Of a stretch of 56,878 bases of DNA, positions 35,021 to 42,127 are shown one piece after another. Every line of letters starts with the position of its first letter. The first letter of the stretch is position 1. The notes below the pieces were generated by a model, which had not been told where the DNA came from, searched no databases, and was given only the letters and a program-made list of their open reading frames with translations. The stretch is from an uncultured Pseudomonadota bacterium. Its GTDB lineage: Bacteria; Pseudomonadota; Alphaproteobacteria; RF32; CAG-239. The stretch is taken from assembly GCA_949292375.1 (NCBI GenBank), contig CASEZG010000008.1:1-56878 (forward strand), read 5' to 3'. A program made the position numbers and the translations under genes.

Positions 35021-36511
35021 TTATTCGCTCGCGGCTCCGGCTCTGGCCTGAGCTAATTCTTCGTTGACGTTTACCGGTGTTATGTCTTGGACGCCTGCTT
35101 CATCTACGCCATCAAAATTTCCGCTTTTTTCTCGAACTTTTTTCAGCTCTGCTTTAGTGGCGTCCAGGGCGTCTTGTCCGCCAGATGCTGAAGCATCACT
35201 TTCCGGCATATTTTCCGACACTTCTTCATCAAGCATATCTTCCGCTGCACCTTTTAGCCCTTTGTCTTTTATATTTTTTGCTATATCCAGAGCTTTTTGT
35301 TTTTTTGATTCTTTTTCATAAATATAATCATCCAGATTAAACTCTGAGACATCTTTGTCATAACGATTGAGTTTCCACATATTTGACATATTGTTTAAAT
35401 CGTTGGCTGTACGCATTTTCATATCATTAACCATCATGCGTGTATATTCCAATAGTGCTTTGATGTTTTCGACCTTTATTTCAATATCCATTCCCAAAGA
35501 TGAGGATGATCCTTCCATTTGCGCAACTTGGGCTTGGAGTTTTTCCGCTCTTTCATTGTTCGCATAGCGGGCTTGCTTGACATCCAGTGCTTTTTTGAAG
35601 GCGGCAACCGTATCATGTAATGCCGTAATTTTACGATATGCTCGACGTACGGCAATATTCTCGGCGGTTAGCTCATCGTTTTCTTTTAAGAAATTATTTT
35701 CTATCATCTCATTCATTGCTACTGCCGCTTTATTGTCTTTACCGGAGATTACCGAACCAAGTTTATCTGCCACTGCTCCGCTTGCTTGGCTCATCGCCTT
35801 ATTTTGCAAATCCGAAATTTGCGTGTTTACGGACTCTATCTTGGCCGCATAGTTGGCGGTTATGGTCGTCGGAGTGTTCTTAAGTTCTTCTTCATAATTT
35901 TTTATTTGCGTTTCGAATGTGGCAATTTGCGATTCATAGTCAAGCTTTTTGTCGGGTTCTGTCCTTATCATATCTTGTAATTTGTCTATGTTTTCCTGAG
36001 CTAAAGATATTTTGCCGTTAATTTCCTCTTGCGCGGCAGCAATCGCATCATCTCTCTCACTTTCCAAAGCCATTTTTTGTGTTTTTAAATTTACAAGCTC
36101 TTGCGCATCTCCGGTTTGAGACAGCGCATCACCAGCTATGTCAGACGCAGTGTTTTGCATCCCTTCCACAGCCCCTGTTGCAGTATTTACCGCAGAGTTT
36201 GCCGCATCTGTTACGCTATTAACACCATCTTTTACAGCGCCTACGCTATCATTCACCATTGCGGTAGCACTATCTACCTGACTTTTGAGAGCCTTTGCTG
36301 TTTCTGCAGCACCTTTACCCATGGCTATCATCGTTTGCAGCGTTGCTGCTTGGTCCATCTTGTCTTTGGCTGTTTTTCCCCAACCTGATACTGTCGTTGT
36401 TACCTTGCCTACTGTCTTGGATATATCAAACTTTATCTGGGCTGATGCGATTTGGCTTGAAACCAGCAAACTTATGACGGCAATATATAAGATACGAAAA
36501 GTTTTCATCAT
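35021..36511 (-). CDS. Secreted coiled-coil protein, VirB5/TrbJ-like candidate
   Basis: A 496-residue protein with a signal peptide (cleavage near ASA, about residue 24). The mature N-terminus (IKFDISKTVGKV) resembles that of the protein encoded at 37170 (PTFDISSIKEGI), supporting common ancestry. The rest is Ala/Gln-rich helix, with a region at about 290-400 that resembles the helical bundle of VirB5/TrbJ proteins. Its ATG overlaps the preceding stop in an ATGA, so it is translationally coupled. A role as a minor pilus or tip component is inferred from position. Confidence 0.68.
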   Translation of the reverse strand: MMKTFRILYIAVISLLVSSQIASAQIKFDISKTVGKVTTTVSGWGKTAKDKMDQAATLQTMIAMGKGAAETAKALKSQVDSATAMVNDSVGAVKDGVNSVTDAANSAVNTATGAVEGMQNTASDIAGDALSQTGDAQELVNLKTQKMALESERDDAIAAAQEEINGKISLAQENIDKLQDMIRTEPDKKLDYESQIATFETQIKNYEEELKNTPTTITANYAAKIESVNTQISDLQNKAMSQASGAVADKLGSVISGKDNKAAVAMNEMIENNFLKENDELTAENIAVRRAYRKITALHDTVAAFKKALDVKQARYANNERAEKLQAQVAQMEGSSSSLGMDIEIKVENIKALLEYTRMMVNDMKMRTANDLNNMSNMWKLNRYDKDVSEFNLDDYIYEKESKKQKALDIAKNIKDKGLKGAAEDMLDEEVSENMPESDASASGGQDALDATKAELKKVREKSGNFDGVDEAGVQDITPVNVNEELAQARAGAASE

Positions 36512-37173
36512 TTGTCGTCTCCCGTATCTGTTTCTTCCGTTGAGGTTACGGAATAAGATGCTGCTTTTTGTGTTATGTGAAACTCGGCTAGTGCGGCTTC
36601 TAATTTCATAATATTGCGCAAACGTCCAAGCATCTCTGCTGCTTTTTGGTTGGTAAGTTTGATTAATTCTCGCGTGTTTTCCATATCATTTTTGGGCTCA
36701 TCTTCCTGACGCTCCTTAGCTAAAAGAGATCTGGTCGTGAAAGCTACCGCATAAAGGTTGGCAACATTTTCGCGCTGAATTTCCATCATCTTTTGTTTTT
36801 GGTCTTGAGCCATTTGGTTATCATTACCCTGTCCGGCTTGACGATTATATACTTTTCCGACTTGCTCGCTGGCTTTACCGACATTGTTGATATCGGGAAT
36901 GTCTGAAAGCGATGTATTCATTAATTCCTCTCCGGCTCCCAGCGGATTTGTTTGGGCTTTTTCAATAGTACTACTAACAAAATCTGCACCTTCGCTTGCT
37001 GCCGCTTTAGCTTTTTCAACTTCTCTTAAATATCCTTCTGCCTCGGCTTTTTTTGCCTCAACAACGCCCATATATTCTTGAACTTTTTGGAATGGTTCAA
37101 AATCTGCTTTTGCTATGCGAAGTTGGCAAAGCATTAGGATACAGATGGAAAATGTCAGAAAAGTTTTTATCAT
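36508..37173 (-). CDS. VirB5-like minor pilus protein candidate
   Basis: A 221-residue secreted protein (signal peptide to about residue 23) of the usual VirB5 length. It is entirely helical in pattern, with an N-terminal Lys/Ala/Glu-rich helix pair and a C-terminal ELIKLTNQKAAEMLGRLRN helix like that of VirB5/TrbJ proteins, which sit at the tip or along the T4SS pilus. It has no cysteines. ATGA overlaps join it to the genes on both sides. Among the four secreted coiled-coil proteins here it is the best VirB5 candidate. Confidence 0.65.
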   Translation of the reverse strand: MIKTFLTFSICILMLCQLRIAKADFEPFQKVQEYMGVVEAKKAEAEGYLREVEKAKAAASEGADFVSSTIEKAQTNPLGAGEELMNTSLSDIPDINNVGKASEQVGKVYNRQAGQGNDNQMAQDQKQKMMEIQRENVANLYAVAFTTRSLLAKERQEDEPKNDMENTRELIKLTNQKAAEMLGRLRNIMKLEAALAEFHITQKAASYSVTSTEETDTGDDK

Positions 37174-39152
37174 TTTTCTTCTCCACTTTCCTCTTCCTCA
37201 TCAAGGTCTTGATAGTAGGATTTATCAAAGCCACCGATTGCCTCAAGTGCATCTAATGAAAGCTGCGCTGAATATATGGTCAAAATTCGATTCAGCAAAA
37301 ACTGCGTTTCCATATTGGTTAAGGACAAACCGGAAGTATCATCTCTTGTGTTTTTTGTATTGGCAATCTGCTCTTCCATTTTTTCCATAACTTGCTCTTC
37401 ATAATTTGCTGCTTCATTTTTACGTGCCATACTCTCTGCGGCTAGTGCATTAACTGTCTCTTGCATGATTGTTCTGTATATTGCTTCAGCTTCTTGAGCA
37501 ATTGATGCATCTGCGTCTGACTTGGCTTTGACCAACTTTTTGATACACTCATCCATTACTTTTTCATCTTCCAAATCTGAAACACTAATTTCGCATTCTT
37601 GTGCCAAGCGGTTGGCAAAGATGAAAACACCATTTGCTGTACCATCAGGAACTGAACTTCCGGTTACATCAGCAAAGACAAGAGTTTCGGAAAAACTTCT
37701 TGAGGCATAATGTTTGCCCTCTAAAGCTGATGTTTTCGGCAAAGCCCTTTTGCGGAAACCACCTGCTTTGTTTTGGCCACTTTGGTTTTGGTATTCATCT
37801 AAAATTTTGGGCCTATGATCCTTGGGAGCTTCATAGGTATCAAGGATTTTGGCTCTATGAGCTTCAGGAATCTCCATTTTAGTAGATGTTTCTCCGTCTA
37901 GAATTTTAGCTCTATGGAAAGGTTGTTCATCTTGTTTCTTTTCTTCTTGCTTCTTTTCAGCTTCTTTCTCCTTGGCTGATTTATCTTCTGCAGAATCTGC
38001 CTTTTCGTCAGTTGTCTCAGGTTTGTTTTCTTTATTTGCTTCCTGTGCAGCTTTTTCATTAGCAGCATCCGGCTTACCGAAGGGACGTCTTCCCTTTGGT
38101 TCTGCTGTCTCTGTTGTTTTGTTTGCATCTTGTTCGGTTGTGTCCGGTTTTTGCGATGCTTTGGCCTCATCTAATTTAGCCTGATTTGTTTCCATCTTGG
38201 CTTTCAATTCATTGGATTTTGCATCAACAGCCTTCAACTTCTCCTCTATTGCGGCTTTTTCTTCCGGCGTTTTGGCAAACATTGCATCAACTTCAAGTTC
38301 TGCTCTTTCTTTATCAAGAGCGGCTTGTTCTTCTTGTAATTGTTTTTGTTCTTCCGTCAGAGCTTGAATATCTGCTTCTGTCGGCATTTCGGAAGCTGCC
38401 TCTTCACCTGCAGCAGCTTCAACTTCTCCCTCAACAGGCATTTGCTCTGCTGTTTCTTCGCCATAGTTTTTCTCTTCAGAGGTCGGCGGCAATGTCGCTT
38501 CTTGTGCCTCGGCTATCTCTTTGTCTATGCCAAAAGCTGTTCGACCAGATGTTACGGTTTCAGCGTCAACATCACTAACCGTTTGTTCTTCATTCAAATT
38601 ATTTTCAGATGATTGCGGTAAATTTGAAGAAACTTTGTCTTTTGCCGCAGATGCCATATCAGATGCTGCATCTTTCATCTCTTTTGCTTCATCAACATAG
38701 CCTTCTGCTTGTTCTTTCATTGCCTTGGCATCATCAACATAGCCTTCTGCCTGCGCTTTCATTGCTTCGGCCTGACGTTTATAGTCCTCTACCGCAGCTT
38801 TCTTTTCTTCTATATCTTTTTTGATCTTTTCATATTCTTCTTTTCTTTTTTCAATACGCTCTTTTTCTTCTTGAAGTTTTTTCATTTTTTCTTGAGCTTT
38901 TTGAATGTTCTCTGCTGCAAATTTTGATACACTTGCTTTGGCATCACCGATTGCAGAGTTAATCTTGCCGGCAGTTGCCATTGTATCGGTTACAACTTTA
39001 GACTGCTTGACCAATTCAATATTTGAGGTAATGCCTTCTTTGATGGATGAAATATCAAAAGTCGGCCACTGAGCCAAAGCTCCTCGGGGCTGGATAAACA
39101 GCGACAAAAGACCGCTTAAGGCGACTAAGCGCAATAGACTATAATTTTTCAT
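37170..39152 (-). CDS. Long secreted coiled-coil protein, VirB5-like ends with charged middle
   Basis: The start at ATG 39152 is chosen over a TTG two codons upstream because GGAGG is 6 bases before it. The 660-residue product has a signal peptide (cleavage near ALA, about residue 27). Its mature start (PTFDISSIKEGI) and its helical C-terminus (about 490-650) resemble the neighbouring VirB5-like proteins; between them lies a long Glu/Lys/Ala coiled coil and an acidic, low-complexity region. Three copies of HR[AP]KILD occur at about residues 410-455. There are no membrane segments. It is the first of the four coiled-coil genes, 80 bases downstream of VirB4. Confidence 0.68.
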   Translation of the reverse strand: MKNYSLLRLVALSGLLSLFIQPRGALAQWPTFDISSIKEGITSNIELVKQSKVVTDTMATAGKINSAIGDAKASVSKFAAENIQKAQEKMKKLQEEKERIEKRKEEYEKIKKDIEEKKAAVEDYKRQAEAMKAQAEGYVDDAKAMKEQAEGYVDEAKEMKDAASDMASAAKDKVSSNLPQSSENNLNEEQTVSDVDAETVTSGRTAFGIDKEIAEAQEATLPPTSEEKNYGEETAEQMPVEGEVEAAAGEEAASEMPTEADIQALTEEQKQLQEEQAALDKERAELEVDAMFAKTPEEKAAIEEKLKAVDAKSNELKAKMETNQAKLDEAKASQKPDTTEQDANKTTETAEPKGRRPFGKPDAANEKAAQEANKENKPETTDEKADSAEDKSAKEKEAEKKQEEKKQDEQPFHRAKILDGETSTKMEIPEAHRAKILDTYEAPKDHRPKILDEYQNQSGQNKAGGFRKRALPKTSALEGKHYASRSFSETLVFADVTGSSVPDGTANGVFIFANRLAQECEISVSDLEDEKVMDECIKKLVKAKSDADASIAQEAEAIYRTIMQETVNALAAESMARKNEAANYEEQVMEKMEEQIANTKNTRDDTSGLSLTNMETQFLLNRILTIYSAQLSLDALEAIGGFDKSYYQDLDEEEESGEEK

Positions 39153-39232
39153 ATCCAACCTCCATAAAACCTTCAGTTCCTTATATTAATAATAACAAAA
39201 TTTGCATAAATGATAAATGTTTAATCTCTCAA

Positions 39233-41686
39233 TTACGCAATATTTAAATATTTTGTAACAAAGTTTTCTTCGCCATATTCTTTTATCAACTCCTCCACCA
39301 AAAGAACATTCTTTCGTCCGGAATTGTATAACTTCAAATATGGCCCAAGACCGCTCAAGTCTACATCCAAAATAACTGATTCTCCCGTCGCAGGACGAGA
39401 TAACAATATCGCATATGGAAAATCTCGATAGCTTTTACCAAAAATAAATTCTATTTCTCTTTGTGTTAGGTTCCAGTTTGCATAATCTTCCGGCATAGCT
39501 TGCGGGTTTCGGAAAAAGATAATGGTTTGGCACTGACCACGAATAACTTCGCCGACACCCAATTTATCAATAATATTTGGTTGTTGGAACGCACATAGAT
39601 AAGCCTGACGTTTTTTACGTCCTTCTTGCAAACCGATAATGAAGTAATCTCTAAACATCGGGTGTTTAAGCATCGGTGCGGTCTCGTCTATCATAATTAA
39701 TGACGGAACGCCGGTATCTCCCGTTTCAGACATAATTCGGTGCATGATATAACTGATGACCGCCGGTGCTAAGGTTTCATCTTCAAAAATATGGGTAAAG
39801 TCAAAGGCCATAAAACGTTTTGCGCTTAAGTCCAAACTATCATTTTCGGCATTGAAAATATTGCCGTATTGGTCCGGATTAACCCAACGAAACAGCTCTC
39901 GGCGCATATTTCCAGTCGGCGAAAAACAGCTTTTATAAAGATTTTTCATAACACGCTCTTCCGGACGCAAATAGTCAAAAGCGGTTGTTACGGCTCGAGC
40001 TATTTCTTTTTCAGATAGAGCGTCATCAACCATCGTAATAGACTTCAACCAACGGCGCAAGAAAGCACGGTTGTTGGGCGTGTTTTCCGTATCAAACGGG
40101 TTTAATGAAACATTTTTTTCGTCTCCATCAAAACCTACATAGGCACCACCGATTGAACGTGTAAATATTTCGGCACCGCGGTGACGGTCAAAGAAGAATA
40201 CTTTTAAATCGCTATGGCGCATAGCTTGACCCGCTAAAAATGTTAGCAATGTCGTTTTACCTTGTCCTGTCGGACCGATAATACAACAGTGCGCAACCGC
40301 AGAATCTTCTGAAGATACGTGAAATTGGAATCGGTAGGCTGAGCCTGATGTCGTTCGGAAAATCGTGATAGCTCCCGGTCCCCAGTCTGATTTAGAAAAA
40401 CCTTCCGATGGTTTATCAAATGACACAGCCATCGCAACAACTCTGGATAAGTAGCGGTATGTTCTGGGATAGGTATCGTAAGTCGGGAATTGATTGAAAA
40501 ATGTGGCTTGGGTTACCCAACCTTCGCGAACAGGGGTTACACTGAACAAACGGCAGATACGCTGTACTTCGCTTTCTCCAAAGTCGATTTCCTCCATGCT
40601 GTCACCCTTTAGGATAACAGTCATTGCGTATTCCGTCAAAGCCTGATAGTCTGCATCACTATCTTCGATCGACGACAAGGCTTCACTATATTGATTGACA
40701 ACATCCGGTGAAAAACTGGTTACCGTCGCCATACGTTGTTGTTGCATTAACAAGGCTCTCGCGTGCGGCTTAAAGAAAGGTTTTATGTTATGCAACAATG
40801 TCAGTTCGCAATCTATGGAGAGCAGAGAGGCAATCATTCCTTCATCCATATAGTCTCCGGAAGTGCGAATCCCCATTGTTATCTCATATTTTTCTTTCTC
40901 TCCCGAGAAAAATTTAATAATGCCCTTCTCTCCGGTAAAATGAATATGGTCCGCCGTTAGCATTTCATTCATCTGCGAGCCTTCGGCATTGCGGACTTTT
41001 GGTGCCGGCTGCGTAATCGGGCTACATATCTTAGCAAAGACTGACAGAGGGCTTTCGTCTGCCGGACTGTCTTCTGTTTCATACATTGGTTTTACGCCAT
41101 AGTCGTTTAATGTTGCCAGAAGAGCCTGAGAAGCATAATTTAAATCTTTTAGAGCATCTTGCCTATCTGCAACAGTTAAAACAATATAGTGACGGTTTGC
41201 ATAAACCCTATCCAAAGTATTTCGCCATGTATTTGAAACCTGCTCCAAAATAGCATTGTTAAAATCTCCGGTATCTTCCTCCATCGCAATCCGCTCGCGA
41301 AGAGTGATTACTCGGCAAACAATCTGTAGGTCAGACATACCGTCTATCCATGATTTTCTGGCCTCCATCATAGACAGATTTTTTTCGTCTGTAACAAAGG
41401 ATAAATCTATTCCCTCAACCTTAAAAACTCGCGCAAAAGAACCATTATAACAGCGAATTGTTATGCCGTCTGACATTAACTTATTGAAAGGCAAAAAGTC
41501 GGAAACCCTTGATTCTCTTGGCTGAGGCAACACTAAATGACCAAATTTGGTCGCCCAGAATCCGGCAAAAGATGCTGCCGAAACAAAACCGATTACGGCA
41601 ACTATAACCTCCATGCTGCTCAGACCTTGAACAAAGGTACTGAAAAAATCAAAATCAGGGTTCAAATTTCGATCCTTTCTCTGCAT
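39233..41686 (-). CDS. virB4: VirB4-family T4SS ATPase
   Basis: The large energising ATPase of the secretion system, about 817 residues. It has one likely membrane segment near the N-terminus (about 23-50), the VirB4 N-domain, Walker A GPTGQGKTT near residue 470, Walker B SLIMIDE near 660, and the AFQQPNIIDK and REIEFIFG motifs of the C-domain. Start choice is open: ATG 41686 overlaps virB3 by 32 bases without a clear ribosome site, while TTG 41665 has GAAAGGA in front and would remove seven residues. Overlap with virB3 implies coupling. It assembles at the inner membrane with VirB3 and VirB8. Confidence 0.96.
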   Translation of the reverse strand: MQRKDRNLNPDFDFFSTFVQGLSSMEVIVAVIGFVSAASFAGFWATKFGHLVLPQPRESRVSDFLPFNKLMSDGITIRCYNGSFARVFKVEGIDLSFVTDEKNLSMMEARKSWIDGMSDLQIVCRVITLRERIAMEEDTGDFNNAILEQVSNTWRNTLDRVYANRHYIVLTVADRQDALKDLNYASQALLATLNDYGVKPMYETEDSPADESPLSVFAKICSPITQPAPKVRNAEGSQMNEMLTADHIHFTGEKGIIKFFSGEKEKYEITMGIRTSGDYMDEGMIASLLSIDCELTLLHNIKPFFKPHARALLMQQQRMATVTSFSPDVVNQYSEALSSIEDSDADYQALTEYAMTVILKGDSMEEIDFGESEVQRICRLFSVTPVREGWVTQATFFNQFPTYDTYPRTYRYLSRVVAMAVSFDKPSEGFSKSDWGPGAITIFRTTSGSAYRFQFHVSSEDSAVAHCCIIGPTGQGKTTLLTFLAGQAMRHSDLKVFFFDRHRGAEIFTRSIGGAYVGFDGDEKNVSLNPFDTENTPNNRAFLRRWLKSITMVDDALSEKEIARAVTTAFDYLRPEERVMKNLYKSCFSPTGNMRRELFRWVNPDQYGNIFNAENDSLDLSAKRFMAFDFTHIFEDETLAPAVISYIMHRIMSETGDTGVPSLIMIDETAPMLKHPMFRDYFIIGLQEGRKKRQAYLCAFQQPNIIDKLGVGEVIRGQCQTIIFFRNPQAMPEDYANWNLTQREIEFIFGKSYRDFPYAILLSRPATGESVILDVDLSGLGPYLKLYNSGRKNVLLVEELIKEYGEENFVTKYLNIA

Positions 41687-41945
41687 ATAAGTTAGTGGTG
41701 ACTTTGCGCGTCTGTCCAAAAGCCTGAATCATCGTTGACAGATGGGGCTCTTTGGTTCCGGCAAGCACAATTGCTCCGTGAACAAGGACAATACTAATCA
41801 CAAAAATCAATGGGTTAACATCTCCGATACCAATAAACATAAACATTATCGGAAATTGTATGCCGATATTAAGCAAGGTCGGCAAAAAAGGCCCCCACAA
41901 AATCTTGGGAGGATTAGCAACTGCTTTTAATATCATCTCTCTCAT
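41655..41945 (-). CDS. virB3: VirB3-family T4SS inner-membrane protein
   Basis: A 96-residue protein with two hydrophobic segments (about 20-40 and 42-62) and a C-terminal part reading EPHLSTMI, then a Lys/Tyr-rich end, as in VirB3 proteins, where the domain continues toward VirB4. Position directly before and overlapping virB4 is the standard arrangement. GAGG lies about 6 bases before the ATG. The promoter at 42008-42036 lies about 60 bases upstream, so this is the first gene of the main secretion operon. Confidence 0.88.
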   Translation of the reverse strand: MREMILKAVANPPKILWGPFLPTLLNIGIQFPIMFMFIGIGDVNPLIFVISIVLVHGAIVLAGTKEPHLSTMIQAFGQTRKVTTNLYAEKGSKFEP

Positions 41946-42007
41946 GTTGCGCCTCTGTCTTGCCTTCTACCTGTTCCAGCTTATGTCCTTATAATCCTCT
42001 TCTTTTG

Positions 42008-42036
42008 ATTCTATGTCAGAAGTTTTATTTATGCAA
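42008..42036 (-). promoter_or_regulatory. Promoter of the virB3-to-virB11 operon
   Basis: On the minus strand TTGCAT (42036-42031), 17 bases, then TAGAAT (42013-42008). It sits just after the terminator of the upstream pilin operon and about 60 bases before the virB3 ATG, which supports a new transcription start here. Confidence 0.6.
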
Positions 42037-42069
42037 TATAAAGCATTGTTTATTCACTTTTGAGCACAT

Positions 42070-42105
42070 AAAAAGAGTACACCTTGATTTTAGTGTACTC
42101 TTTTT
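42070..42105. terminator. Terminator after the VirB2-like operon
   Basis: AAAAAGAGTACAC and GTGTACTCTTTTT are perfect 13-base complements round a ten-base loop. It lies 23 bases past the stop of the giant VirB2-like gene (minus strand), separating the pilin genes from virB3. Confidence 0.9.
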
Positions 42106-42127
42106 GTGGTTAAGGAGTAGTTAAATT

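Noticed and set aside
41687..41719. Longer VirB4 from TTG 41719
   Set aside because: It would extend the overlap with virB3 to 65 bases and has no ribosome site; ATG 41686 or TTG 41665 are better.
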